A stretch of DNA of 64,000 nt from a virus, in IMG/VR virus record IMGVR_UViG_3300013286_000001, positions 1 through 64,000 of that record; one strand, given 5' to 3'. The number at the start of each line of letters is the position of its first letter. Within the stretch, counting starts at the first letter, position 1. The position numbers and the translations under genes were made by a program. The notes under the pieces were generated by a model. The model worked only from the letters and a program-made list of their open reading frames with translations. It searched no databases and was not told the origin of the DNA. Positions 37,298 to 45,279 of the stretch are shown one piece after another.

Positions 37298-37867
37298 ATG
37301 AGTAAGTACGCAGATCTTATAATTGCTCTAACTGCTGCACTAGCTATGCTTAAAAAGGGCGGCTATATCGGCGATGCTGAAGGTGATAAATGGATTACAA
37401 CCTCTAACGGTAAAAAAGTTGAGCTTGATAAAGACGGCAATGTAAAGAAAGGACTTGGCGGAGGGCATGAAGGAGAAAATCTAGCTGAAGTTGCTAAAAA
37501 GCTATCAGCAGCTGCGCGTAAAACAGAAATAGGTACGCCAGAGCGCGCAGCTGCTAACAAAGCTGCTCAAGAAGCCGGCAATAAAGCTGCAGCAGCTAAA
37601 AAAGAATCCGCGGCTAGTGCTTCTGCGACTCACAAAGAGCGTATAGCAAAAGCCATATCTGCCGCTAAACCCGCAGACATTAAGTCGGAAGCTACACAAA
37701 ACGCCAAGCTAGGCGTCTTACAAGCGGCTTATCACGAGCCAGGCGAGCCGGGCAATTATACCTCAAAAGTTACTGCGGCCTATAATAAACAGTTTTCTGG
37801 CAAAGAAGATAGCTCTGAGGCCAAGAATGTAAGAGCTGCGCTAGCTAAACAAGGTTACGCCTGGTAA
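37298..37867 (+). CDS. Ala/Lys-rich head-region protein (189 residues)
   Basis: A short hydrophobic N-terminus (LIIALTAALAMLKKGGYIGD), then WITTSNGKKVELDKDGNVKK and a long Ala/Lys/Glu helix (about 60-110). Its stop abuts the next ATG. Genes placed here in related phages are head-associated or small capsid cargo proteins; not recognised. Confidence 0.7.
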   Translation: MSKYADLIIALTAALAMLKKGGYIGDAEGDKWITTSNGKKVELDKDGNVKKGLGGGHEGENLAEVAKKLSAAARKTEIGTPERAAANKAAQEAGNKAAAAKKESAASASATHKERIAKAISAAKPADIKSEATQNAKLGVLQAAYHEPGEPGNYTSKVTAAYNKQFSGKEDSSEAKNVRAALAKQGYAW

Positions 37868-38668
37868 ATGGCCAAGCCCTTTAATGCCAGAACAACGCGA
37901 GAGCGCGCCAAAAAGCCAACCATTAGAGTTGGCAAAGCTCTTATCCCGTCGCTTGCGTTAGAGCTTGAATACTATCGAGAAATTTATAACGCGGTATATG
38001 AGGCTGTTGTCGGTGAAGTTTTGCCCTTCAAGCCAGAAGGCTACGCGGAAGACCGGCTAACTGTTAATAGCTTAAAAGCTTTGCAGCGTAAAGCCTACGC
38101 GCTAGTCGCACGGGCAGTAGCCAAAATCAATCGGCATTCAGCTAAATCTACCTGGGCGTCAATCGAAGAGCTAGCCAAGGATAATCTCACTGTGGGTAAA
38201 GTGAGTATGGAACCTTTATTACAGCAACAGATAGAAACTAACGTAGGGCTAATAACAAATCTCGGCGAAGAAGCTCGGGCTAAACTAACTGCCCTGTATA
38301 AAGAGCACGGGCCGGATCAAGCAACTATCTACAAAGAGCTAAAGCATATGGTCTGGTACAGGGCCAAGCTTATCGCTCGTGACCAAAATGCCAAAATATT
38401 TACTAGTCTTAACACTTCGCGTATGTTAGAGTCTGGGCTCAAGACTTTTATATGGGACCATTCCTCGGCTGGTAAAACGCCTAGGCCTTGCCACGTTAAG
38501 CGCGATGGCCACACTTTTCTGCTAACAGGTGGACCGGCTGAATTATATTTTGAAGACGGTAGCGATGCAAATTACGCTTTTGGCGGTAAGCAGGCTGACG
38601 CCGGCAAACCAGGCTGGGCAATCAATTGCCGCTGTCGTATGCGTCCTACAAGTAGCCTAGACGATTAA
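37868..38668 (+). CDS. Head morphogenesis protein (Mu gpF-like)
   Basis: 266 residues. The C-terminal signature (PCHVKRDGHTFLL, AGKPGWAINCRCRMRPT) is that of phage Mu gpF/SPP1 gp7 minor capsid proteins, including the typical NCRCRM ending. Such proteins bind the portal region and enter with the DNA. The N-terminal two thirds are helical. A CACTGTGGGTA copy lies near codon 108 (LTVGK). Confidence 0.88.
   Translation: MAKPFNARTTRERAKKPTIRVGKALIPSLALELEYYREIYNAVYEAVVGEVLPFKPEGYAEDRLTVNSLKALQRKAYALVARAVAKINRHSAKSTWASIEELAKDNLTVGKVSMEPLLQQQIETNVGLITNLGEEARAKLTALYKEHGPDQATIYKELKHMVWYRAKLIARDQNAKIFTSLNTSRMLESGLKTFIWDHSSAGKTPRPCHVKRDGHTFLLTGGPAELYFEDGSDANYAFGGKQADAGKPGWAINCRCRMRPTSSLDD
38187..38198 (+). 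repeat. Dispersed near-palindrome copy (TCACTGTGGGTA)
   Basis: One mismatch to the 12-bp consensus; in frame as Leu-Thr-Val-Gly-Lys. Confidence 0.6.
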
Positions 38669-38678
38669 CCCCTATTTG

Positions 38679-38707
38679 TTTACCAGAAAAAAAGTTCAGT
38701 CTATAAT
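38679..38707 (+). promoter_or_regulatory. Promoter for the lysis cassette
   Basis: TTTACC, 17 bp, TATAAT. Placed between the head genes and the holin, so lysis genes can be timed separately. Confidence 0.75.
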
Positions 38708-38789
38708 TGAGAAAACTTGCCAGCGAAGTAATTCCGGCATATCAATTCTTTGGCAGCTGAAGGAAACAGCTACTCAATTGGAGAACTGC

Positions 38790-39092
38790 GTGGAACACTA
38801 CGTAGACCGTCTGCTAGAGTTTGCGCACTTATGTATGATATCACTTCTTGCAGCTTGCGCAAAAATTTCGTATCAAACACTGCATGGCAAACCTTTTAAG
38901 TTTGCTACCTTTCTTGCACTTCTTATGGTAGCTGTTTTTGCTGCCTTTCTTGCAGGCACTTTTCTTCCGCCCGATCTTGCCTACCGCGATGGCATAGTCG
39001 GTATTGCCGCTTGGTCTGGTAGCGAGTTTGTTCGAGCAATCGAAACTCGGCTTCTTGCCAAAATAAAAGGTAATGATAATGTCCCTGGTTAG
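38790..39092 (+). CDS. Holin (LydA/S-like)
   Basis: 100 residues from the GTG at 38790, chosen because it has TTGGAG 6 nt upstream; the longer frame from 38676 would cover the promoter. Two hydrophobic segments (AHLCMISLLAACAKISY, FATFLALLMVAVFAAFLAGTF) and a C-terminal charged part with WSGSEFVRAIETRLL. Phage holins form inner-membrane holes at a set time to release endolysin. Overlaps the next membrane gene. Confidence 0.75.
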   Translation: MEHYVDRLLEFAHLCMISLLAACAKISYQTLHGKPFKFATFLALLMVAVFAAFLAGTFLPPDLAYRDGIVGIAAWSGSEFVRAIETRLLAKIKGNDNVPG

Positions 39093-39420
39093 CTATCTGT
39101 ACGCTGTTGCAACAATTCCATTACCGCAATGGGCAGCTAGCATTATAAGCCTAATTGCTATCTGTTATGGCAGTTGGCTTATTGTGCATGCGTACCATGA
39201 CTGCCCAAAAGTTTTTGCAGTATTTTCTGTTGCTGGCGCAAGCATGTACTTAATTATGCTTGTTGCCCAACTCATGGACGCAGTAGCAAATACCACCAGT
39301 CAAGATAGCGTTATAGCTACTGGCTTTTGTCAAGCGGCGCCAGTCCGTGTGCTTTACGATCTTTTTATGGCGTCAATAAACTTAATGGTCTTACGCGCAT
39401 TACATAACGCGCATAAGTAA
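39073..39420 (+). CDS. Second lysis-cassette membrane protein (possible antiholin or holin)
   Basis: 115 residues with three or four hydrophobic segments (WAASIISLIAICYGSWLIVH, VFAVFSVAGASMYLIMLVAQ, YDLFMASINLMVLRAL). Lies between the holin and endolysin, the classical place for a second holin or a regulator of hole formation. Not recognised by family. Confidence 0.65.
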   Translation: MIMSLVSYLYAVATIPLPQWAASIISLIAICYGSWLIVHAYHDCPKVFAVFSVAGASMYLIMLVAQLMDAVANTTSQDSVIATGFCQAAPVRVLYDLFMASINLMVLRALHNAHK

Positions 39421-39430
39421 GGAGAATTCT

Positions 39431-39970
39431 TTGGACGCATTAATGCTGTCGCGAGCAATGAGTATTCCGTTAGTCAGAGCGCAAAAGTGGGCACAGCCCC
39501 TTACAGCGGCAATGGAAGATGCGGTCATTAATACTCGATTACGCCAAGCAGCTTTTTTGGCCCAAATTGGCCATGAAACTCTGTCGCTTGTATACGTCAA
39601 AGAAATTGGCGGTAATACTTACTTTGAAAAGTATGGCAAAGGCGATCTTGCTGCTAAACTCGGTAACCTCACACTTAGCGACGGACCGAAGTTTCCGGGC
39701 CGTGGATTAATTCAAGTTACTGGCAGAGCAAACTACAAGGCTTGTAGTCTAGCTCTATTTGGTGACACTAGATTGCTGGATACACCTGAGCTTCTTGAAG
39801 ACCCACAGTGGGCCGCAATGTCTGCAGTTTGGTACTGGAAAAAGAATAGCCTGAATAACCTGGCGGATGCTGATCGATTCACAGACTTAACACGCAGAAT
39901 TAACGGCGGGGTTAACGGTCTTGAAGATCGTAAGGCCCGATACAAAACCGCTTTATCAGTATTGGTATAA
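39431..39970 (+). CDS. Endolysin, GH19 chitinase/lysozyme-like
   Basis: 179 residues. GH19 signatures: FLAQIGHETLSLVYVKEIG (catalytic-type Glu49, second acid Glu58), YFEKYGKGDLA, GPKFPGRGLIQVTGRANYK and the RRINGGVNGLEDRKARY end. It hydrolyses peptidoglycan glycan strands. No signal peptide, so it needs the holin. TTG start with GGAGAA upstream. Confidence 0.93.
   Translation: MDALMLSRAMSIPLVRAQKWAQPLTAAMEDAVINTRLRQAAFLAQIGHETLSLVYVKEIGGNTYFEKYGKGDLAAKLGNLTLSDGPKFPGRGLIQVTGRANYKACSLALFGDTRLLDTPELLEDPQWAAMSAVWYWKKNSLNNLADADRFTDLTRRINGGVNGLEDRKARYKTALSVLV
39801..39814. repeat. Symmetric CCCACAGTGGG copy in the endolysin gene
   Basis: Perfect CCCAC-A-GTGGG arms. It encodes a natural-looking Asp-Pro-Gln-Trp, so it may be coincidental. 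Confidence 0.4.
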
Positions 39971-39972
39971 CT

Positions 39973-40503
39973 ATGTCGCCGCTTGATAAGCTATTTCCGT
40001 ATTTACTGGTGGCGGGTTTAATATTTTCCGCGCTGTTTGGTGCTTATTGGTACGGCGGGTCGGTAGAACGCACTAAGTGGGAAGTAAAAGAAGCCAAGCG
40101 CAATACCGACGATACTGCTGCTAGGCTCGCCGCAGAGACTAAAGCGCGAGAGCTAGAACTAGCTTACAGCATAGCCAACCAGAAGGTAGTAGCAGATGGC
40201 CAACAACAAATTGATAGTATTAAAGCTTTGCTTGATTCCGCTAACGCTAAGTCTACTGGCGTGCAGCAACGGGCAGACCAGCTTGCTAACAAACTTGCCA
40301 ACAGTTCAAGAAGCCTCAATTCCTGCACTGCCGCAGCAAGCAAGACAGCTGCCGATACCGCAAGAGTACTCGCCGACGTATTTAGTTTGGCTGACTCAGC
40401 AGCGGGAGTCTTGGCTGAAGCTGCTGAACAAGCAAGGACTCGCGGACTAACATGCGAAAAAGCTTATGATAGTCTTGTTGCTAACAGCAAACAAAAGAAG
40501 TAG
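39973..40503 (+). CDS. i-spanin Rz-like protein
   Basis: 176 residues: one N-terminal membrane segment (YLLVAGLIFSALFGAYWYGG), then a long helical periplasmic part with coiled-coil heptads. Rz-type spanins span the periplasm with Rz1 and fuse inner and outer membranes at the end of lysis. The gene for Rz1 is embedded in it in another frame. Confidence 0.88.
   Translation: MSPLDKLFPYLLVAGLIFSALFGAYWYGGSVERTKWEVKEAKRNTDDTAARLAAETKARELELAYSIANQKVVADGQQQIDSIKALLDSANAKSTGVQQRADQLANKLANSSRSLNSCTAAASKTAADTARVLADVFSLADSAAGVLAEAAEQARTRGLTCEKAYDSLVANSKQKK
40196..40450 (+). CDS. o-spanin Rz1-like lipoprotein, embedded in Rz
   Basis: 84 residues wholly inside the Rz gene in the +2 frame. A lipoprotein signal peptide (KLIVLKLCLIPLTLSLLAC) with Cys23 in a LLAC lipobox, then a short Pro-rich periplasmic part (TVQEASIPALPQQARQLPIP). 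Exactly the expected form of an outer-membrane Rz1, partner of the overlapping Rz. Confidence 0.85.
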   Translation: MANNKLIVLKLCLIPLTLSLLACSNGQTSLLTNLPTVQEASIPALPQQARQLPIPQEYSPTYLVWLTQQRESWLKLLNKQGLAD

Positions 40504-40512
40504 GGAGCTATT

Positions 40513-40593
40513 ATGCGACGCAGGCTGCTAACGTTTACTTTTTTGTTTATCCTTAACGCAGTGTCAGCCCGCTCAGTTTGCAGACAATATTGA
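40513..40593 (+). pseudogene. Small secreted peptide, possibly a broken gene
   Basis: GGGAG ribosome site, then MRRRLLTFTFLFILNAVSA, a clear signal-peptide-like start, ending after 26 residues. A different frame through 40674 reads QFADNIEDLWVTVTTSKKSV, then TSTASRNSFLVK, which would be a sensible mature part. A single frameshift near 40570 would join them. Confidence 0.4.
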
Positions 40594-40698
40594 GGACCTG
40601 TGGGTTACAGTTACCACGAGTAAAAAGAGTGTTACCAGCACCGCCAGTCGGAATAGCTTTTTGGTTAAATAAAGTTGGTTGACTTTTAACCCGCAATA

Positions 40699-40727
40699 TT
40701 TACAAGCTGTAACTCTTGGATTAGAAT
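40699..40727 (+). promoter_or_regulatory. Promoter for the capsid genes
   Basis: TTTACA, 17 bp, TAGAAT; 28 nt before the protease-scaffold start. Confidence 0.7.
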
Positions 40728-40755
40728 GAAGCCAGTTATTTAGAGTTAGTACCAC

Positions 40756-42075
40756 ATGCGGATTATCTTTGATGCATCGGCTTCACCAAGCTCTCGGCGT
40801 CTTGACGACAACGGGTTCTTGCACGTTTCCGCATGCCCAATTACTTCTTTTGGCGTATTTGATTACGCCAGAGCAGAAGCGGAACTTCCGGGTGATCCTA
40901 ATGAACTAGTTAAAGTTCTTCGCGCTAAAGAAGTCATTTCTTCTGCCGAATTCATTGCCTCTTGCCAAAATCTTCCAATTGTCAATAACCACACCTATAT
41001 TGAAGGTGTGACAGTTGACGCCGAGCCTGGCGAAGAAGACGGCATGGACCCCGATAAAAAGGGTGTTAACGGTGCAATGACCAATGTGCGATTTGATGAA
41101 GAGTCGGGCTGGGTAGTTGCTGATTTAGTATTTTACTCTCGTACAATGATTCGTCTAATCCTATCAAATAAAAAGGTAGAGCTATCCCTTGGCTACACCT
41201 GTAAGTTTGTTCCGCTAGAAGGCCAAGCCGAAGCAGCAGAGCAAACGGATATGTCCGGTAACCACCTAGCTCTGGTGGACCGGGCCCGTGTACCGGGCGC
41301 TCGAGTTCTTGACAGCGCTTTTCCCGACGCATCCCTTGAGGGCAATGAAATGCCAAAACCAGTTGTAGTAAAGAAAACAATGGACGCCGATGCGCTGTCC
41401 GCCTTGCGTGAAGCACTGTTGCCGGCTCTGACTGCTTTTCTCGAAGGTCAAGGCGGCGGCGAGTCTGCAACTGATCCTGCAGCAGACCCGGCCGTCGACC
41501 CAGCAGCTGACCCTGCTGTAGAACTTTCGCCTGAAGAGCAAGCTGCCAAAAAAGCCGCTGAAGAAGCTGCTGCTGCTGAAGCTAACGTTGATCCAGAACC
41601 TACTGGTGACGAAGGCGAGGAGGCCGGCGCAGTCGTTGGCCTGATCCAACAGCTTATTGCTGCCTTAAAAGGTGGTGCTGCTGATCCTGCTGTTGGTGAT
41701 GAAGGCAATCTTGATACTGACCCAGTAGACAAACCCACTGGCGACGAAGACGGCGAAGAACAAATTGCTGCCAAGCCTAAAGAAGGTGTAACAATGGACG
41801 CTATGTTTGCAGCTGTTGCAAAACGTGATGAGCTGTATAAGCGTGTTTCTCGTGTGGTCGGTGCTTTTGACTGTGCAGCTATGTCGCACGATAAAGTTGC
41901 CAAGTATGGCGTTAAAAAACTGGGCATTAAATGCGCAGACGGTCATGAAGTAACTGCACTTGATGCATACTTGCTGGCTACAGACAAGGCGGCAGAAACT
42001 GCTGCTAAACCAAAAATCGTTGGTGACAGCATGCCGTCTAGCACTGAGCTTGACGCGTACCTGGCCGGTAAGTAA
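40756..42075 (+). CDS. Prohead protease-scaffold fusion (DUF2213)
   Basis: 439 residues. The N-terminal 190 match DUF2213 prohead proteases (LHVSACPITSFGVFDYARAE, LPIVNNHTYIEGVTVDAEPG; conserved NNH and an ELSLGY-like strand). A scaffold-like middle rich in Asp/Pro/Ala/Glu (about 220-330) and a helical capsid-binding-like C-terminus (TMDAMFAAVAKRDELYKRVS) follow. It organises capsid assembly and is cleaved away on maturation. The start lacks a strong ribosome site. Confidence 0.88.
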   Translation: MRIIFDASASPSSRRLDDNGFLHVSACPITSFGVFDYARAEAELPGDPNELVKVLRAKEVISSAEFIASCQNLPIVNNHTYIEGVTVDAEPGEEDGMDPDKKGVNGAMTNVRFDEESGWVVADLVFYSRTMIRLILSNKKVELSLGYTCKFVPLEGQAEAAEQTDMSGNHLALVDRARVPGARVLDSAFPDASLEGNEMPKPVVVKKTMDADALSALREALLPALTAFLEGQGGGESATDPAADPAVDPAADPAVELSPEEQAAKKAAEEAAAAEANVDPEPTGDEGEEAGAVVGLIQQLIAALKGGAADPAVGDEGNLDTDPVDKPTGDEDGEEQIAAKPKEGVTMDAMFAAVAKRDELYKRVSRVVGAFDCAAMSHDKVAKYGVKKLGIKCADGHEVTALDAYLLATDKAAETAAKPKIVGDSMPSSTELDAYLAGK

Positions 42076-42086
42076 GGAGAACACCC

Positions 42087-42614
42087 ATGTCGTTTCAAAC
42101 TACGGTCGGCTTTCGCAATACCAGCGGTTTCCTGGGCCAAATCATCCGTGAAGTGCCAAGTGTTGTAAAGGTATGGCGCTTGAGCAGCCAAACTGCTGTG
42201 CCAAACACCTTCGGTAAAGCATTTACTGCATCGCCAGAAGTTGTTACTACCCCAGAAATGGGCCTTCAAGCGATCAAAGTTGCTGCAGTAGGCGGTACTG
42301 CGGCGTTTGCAGGCATCTTGGTCAATCCAAGCGAATTTGCAAATTCTGGCTCGGCCGCTGGCACGCTAGCACCAAACTTGAACCTGCCAGCTTACTCACG
42401 CACAGAACTCATGACTGAAGGCGAAGCTGTTGTTTCGTTTGCAACTGCTGTTGCGTACGGCGACGGCGTAGCGTTTGATCCAGCAACCGGCGCACTTGTT
42501 GCTCCTGGCGCGGGCATGACTACTATTGTTGGCGCAATGGTGACTAACACCATCACTGCTGCTGGCTTGACTACCATCAGTCTTGCGAAGCTGCCAACTC
42601 CAGCCTCCGCTTAA
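42087..42614 (+). CDS. Capsid cement/decoration-like structural protein
   Basis: 175 residues: MSFQTTVGFRNTSGFLGQII, then a strand-rich Ala/Gly/Thr body (GGTAAFAGILVNPSEFANS, AVAYGDGVAFDPATGALVAP). This form and its place between prohead protease and major capsid match Gp24-like structural cement proteins. GGAG ribosome site. Confidence 0.78.
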   Translation: MSFQTTVGFRNTSGFLGQIIREVPSVVKVWRLSSQTAVPNTFGKAFTASPEVVTTPEMGLQAIKVAAVGGTAAFAGILVNPSEFANSGSAAGTLAPNLNLPAYSRTELMTEGEAVVSFATAVAYGDGVAFDPATGALVAPGAGMTTIVGAMVTNTITAAGLTTISLAKLPTPASA

Positions 42615-42624
42615 TAACCATCTA

Positions 42625-42660
42625 GTCGCCGCACTTTACGCGCACCCACAGTGCGGCGAC
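42625..42660 (+). other. Perfect 11-bp hairpin upstream of the major capsid gene
   Basis: GTCGCCGCACT/AGTGCGGCGAC with a 14-nt loop containing ACCCAC. No T run; it may stabilise the capsid messenger or mark RNA processing. Its right side contains part of the dispersed ACCCACAGTG element. Confidence 0.7.
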
Positions 42661-42675
42661 AATAAGGAGCAAAAT

Positions 42676-43773
42676 ATGAGCAAAGTTCACAGTCATTTGA
42701 AAGCTACGGACGTTCGTGCTTTCAATATGGTCACAATTGGCGACCAAGCCGTGCAGTCTCTCGCACGTCTGGGCATCCATATTGACCCAGCCATCGTGCA
42801 TCGTCAAGTGCGGGCTCTGTCGGTAGGCGACTCCTCGTTTGTTGCGCCGGTTACCCAGGGTTCCATTACTACCCCAATCCAGTTCCTGCAGGCTTGGCTC
42901 CCAGGTTTTGTGCAGGTAATTACCGCTGCCCGCAAAATCGACCAGTGCATCGGCATCACCACTGTGGGTAACTTCCACGATGCCGAAGTTGTGCAGGGTA
43001 TTGTTGAGCCAGCCAACTCGGCTACCGAGTACGGCGACTACAACGCTATCCCGCTGGCTGAGCTGAACGTCAACTTCGAGCGTCGTTCGATTGTTCGCGG
43101 TGAACACGGTATGTCGGTAGCCTTGCTGGAAGAAAAACGCGCATCAGCCATGAACCTGAACGTCGCTGAGCAAAAGCGTCAAGCTGCTGCAATCGGCCTG
43201 GAAATCATGCGTAACGCGATTGGTTTTGGCGGTTGGTTTGCTGGTAACAACCGTACTTTTGGTATCCTGAACGACCCGTTCCTGCCCGCTTACGTGGCAG
43301 TTGCCGGTGCAGCTTGGGCCACCAAAGACGCCTTGGCAATCATGTCCGACATTCGTACTGCGATTGCTCGCCTGCGTACTCAGTCTCAAGACAACATCGA
43401 TCCTGAAAACGTTGATATGGTTCTGCTGATTGCCACCTCCTGCGTCGATTACCTGTCGGCCGTTACCATCAACGGCGTATCGGTTCGTGATTGGCTGACT
43501 CAAACCTACAAGCGTATTCGTATTGAATCCGCTCCACAGCTGAACGCAGTTAACGCCGGTGCAAACGGTTTCTACCTGTACGCCGAGAACGTTGACAACT
43601 CGATCGACGGTTCTACCGATGGTGGCATGGTGTTCAAGCAATTGGTAGTCAGCAAGTTCATGACTATCGGCGTAGAGAAAAAGGTAAAGCGCTACGTGGA
43701 AGACTTTGCCAACGCCACTGCTGGTGCGCTCTGTGCTCGGCCTTATGCAGTAGTGCGTTTTTCGGGTATCTAA
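42676..43773 (+). CDS. Major capsid protein (DUF2184-like)
   Basis: 365 residues from the ATG with AAGGAG 6 nt upstream; a longer frame would overlap the hairpin. Position after protease and cement, size and codon choice (strong CTG/ACC/GGT bias, highly expressed) fit the major capsid protein. Motifs: FLQAWLPGFVQVITAARKID, GFGGWFAGNNRTFGILNDPF, AVTINGVSVRDWLTQTYKRI. A CCACTGTGGGTA copy near codon 96 encodes TTVGN. Followed by a strong terminator. Confidence 0.92.
   Translation: MSKVHSHLKATDVRAFNMVTIGDQAVQSLARLGIHIDPAIVHRQVRALSVGDSSFVAPVTQGSITTPIQFLQAWLPGFVQVITAARKIDQCIGITTVGNFHDAEVVQGIVEPANSATEYGDYNAIPLAELNVNFERRSIVRGEHGMSVALLEEKRASAMNLNVAEQKRQAAAIGLEIMRNAIGFGGWFAGNNRTFGILNDPFLPAYVAVAGAAWATKDALAIMSDIRTAIARLRTQSQDNIDPENVDMVLLIATSCVDYLSAVTINGVSVRDWLTQTYKRIRIESAPQLNAVNAGANGFYLYAENVDNSIDGSTDGGMVFKQLVVSKFMTIGVEKKVKRYVEDFANATAGALCARPYAVVRFSGI
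42959..42970 (+). repeat. Dispersed near-palindrome CCACTGTGGGTA (in major capsid)
   Basis: Exact copy, in frame as Thr-Thr-Val-Gly-Asn. Confidence 0.65.
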
Positions 43774-43796
43774 CGAAAACTGCTGCTAAGGTAAAT

Positions 43797-43827
43797 AAAA
43801 GGGGATTTTATCCCCTTTTATTTTATC
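43797..43827 (+). terminator. Terminator after the major capsid gene
   Basis: AAAAGGGGA/TCCCCTTTT stem with a short loop, then ATTTTATC. Confidence 0.9.
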
Positions 43828-43884
43828 ACACGACTATAGCTTTTATTTACTAAATAAATCAACCACAGGTTTATTCCCAATAGG

Positions 43885-43914
43885 TTTACTTAATAATCTG
43901 CTCTGGGCTATAAT
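43885..43914 (+). promoter_or_regulatory. Promoter for the neck and tail genes
   Basis: TTTACT, 18 bp, TATAAT, after the capsid terminator; the next gene starts 38 nt later. The gap 43774-43951 otherwise holds only the terminator. Confidence 0.8.
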
Positions 43915-43951
43915 AAACCTGTTAAAACCCCCCAAAGGTAAAGGACTTTTT

Positions 43952-44389
43952 ATGTCTAAGTACGTACTTTCTACAGCCACTTGCAGTCAGCGATTTGTTG
44001 ACTATCATCTTGGTGCAAACGGCGGTGTGCATTCGGTGCTCAAAGAAGTGCTGATTAAAGGCGGTGCAAACTCGCCCAGCTCTACCAGCGGCTTTGGCGA
44101 TCTTGCCAATACTGAAGGCGGTCAACCGCTGTGGACTCCGCAGGGCTGCGTCACTACTATCACCGATGAAGAAGCAAAGTTTCTTGAGTCGCATGAAGGT
44201 TTTCAGGCTGCAGTTAAGCGCGGCTTTTATACTGTCATGGATAAGAATCCGGGCGATAGCCACTCCAAGCTGGCCAAAATCGTTGAAAGCGATATGACCA
44301 AAAAAGATGGTTCTGCGCCGCTCAACAAAGAAACGCTTAAAGGCGCCGTCAAAGTCACTACTAAATTGAAAGTAGACGACGAGGAATAA
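43952..44389 (+). CDS. Uncharacterised structural-region protein (145 residues)
   Basis: SKYVLSTATCSQRFVDYHLG, then GGFGDLANTEGGQ-type loops and a Lys-rich C-terminus (VTTKLKVDDEE). Sits between the capsid and connector genes, so possibly a capsid-associated or neck protein. Not recognised. AAAGG ribosome site. Confidence 0.72.
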   Translation: MSKYVLSTATCSQRFVDYHLGANGGVHSVLKEVLIKGGANSPSSTSGFGDLANTEGGQPLWTPQGCVTTITDEEAKFLESHEGFQAAVKRGFYTVMDKNPGDSHSKLAKIVESDMTKKDGSAPLNKETLKGAVKVTTKLKVDDEE

Positions 44390-44392
44390 GTA

Positions 44393-44833
44393 ATGGCCGT
44401 AGCACTCGACATTCCAGCGTTTAGAGCAATGTTTCCGTTATTTGCTAACGAGACCACTTACCCTGATTTGCTCATAACAATGTACTGGGCGCAAGCTAAG
44501 TGCATGATGGATGACGAGTGCTACGACGGTTGTTTACCGTCCGGCGATTGCGCTGAAATTCACATGTATTTGCTACTTGCGCACTTTTTGTCACTGCATA
44601 AAAACATCATGCGCAATAAGCAAGGTGGTTTTGTCAGTAGCTCTACGGTAGATAAAGTATCGGTAACTAAGGTTACTCCACCCGTAGTAGATATGTTTGA
44701 CTGGTGGATGTCACAATCGCCTTTTGGTCAGCAGCTTTTGGCTTTGCTACTGGTAGACTCGGTAGGCGGCTTTAGCGTTGGCGGACTGCCCGAGCGTCAA
44801 GGTTTCCGCAAAGTGTACGGCACTTTTGAATGA
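44393..44833 (+). CDS. Head-tail connector protein (DUF4054)
   Basis: 146 residues. DUF4054 pattern: DIPAFRAMFPLFANETTYPD, IHMYLLLAHFLSLH and STVDKVSVTKVTPPV, with a WWMSQSPFGQQLLALL helix near the end. DUF4054 proteins are adaptors joined to the portal. ATGA overlap with the next gene. Confidence 0.88.
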   Translation: MAVALDIPAFRAMFPLFANETTYPDLLITMYWAQAKCMMDDECYDGCLPSGDCAEIHMYLLLAHFLSLHKNIMRNKQGGFVSSSTVDKVSVTKVTPPVVDMFDWWMSQSPFGQQLLALLLVDSVGGFSVGGLPERQGFRKVYGTFE

Positions 44834-45279
44834 AAAGCAAACTCGAACAACATGCAGAAATTTTGCGTCAACTAGACGGTACAAATACTGACCTAGGTTG
44901 GTTCGAGAATGCTACTTATCCAACTGGCGAAAGTGTTGCTGCTGTAATGATGGCTAACGAAGTTGGTAGTGTTGGTTCGGCCACAAAGGCCCCTACCCCA
45001 GCACGTCCGTTACTGCGGCAGACTGCAGCAGTACTAGACGAAAAAGTTCCGGCCTACATTGAACGCCGAAAAATGGAAATGATGGAAGGTACTCTTTCAG
45101 TCGAAGAATATCGTAAAAAGCTTGGGGAGGCCATGGTAGCTACTGGTCTTGAAGTACTGAAGAAAGGCGATTTTGCCCCTAATGCCGAGTCGACTATTAG
45201 GAAAAAAGGTTTTGACAGACCGCTTGTTGATACCAGTTTGCTCGGGCAGTCACTCACGTACAGGAATGATGCAGAATGA
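44830..45279 (+). CDS. Neck/tail-completion protein (HK97 gp10-like)
   Basis: 149 residues. DLGWFENATYPTGESVAAVM and the end NAESTIRKKGFDRPLVDTSL with LLGQSLTYR match phage neck or tail-completion proteins of the HK97 gp10 kind. ATGA overlaps on both sides. Confidence 0.75.
   Translation: MKSKLEQHAEILRQLDGTNTDLGWFENATYPTGESVAAVMMANEVGSVGSATKAPTPARPLLRQTAAVLDEKVPAYIERRKMEMMEGTLSVEEYRKKLGEAMVATGLEVLKKGDFAPNAESTIRKKGFDRPLVDTSLLGQSLTYRNDAE

Noticed and set aside
38676-38789. Longer holin start at 38676
   Set aside because: It would place the start within the promoter -35 box; the GTG at 38790 has a good ribosome site and begins before the first membrane segment.
41066-42084. Several minus-strand frames across the protease-scaffold gene
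   Set aside because: Antisense to repetitive Ala/Asp/Pro codons; no starts with ribosome sites, no motifs.
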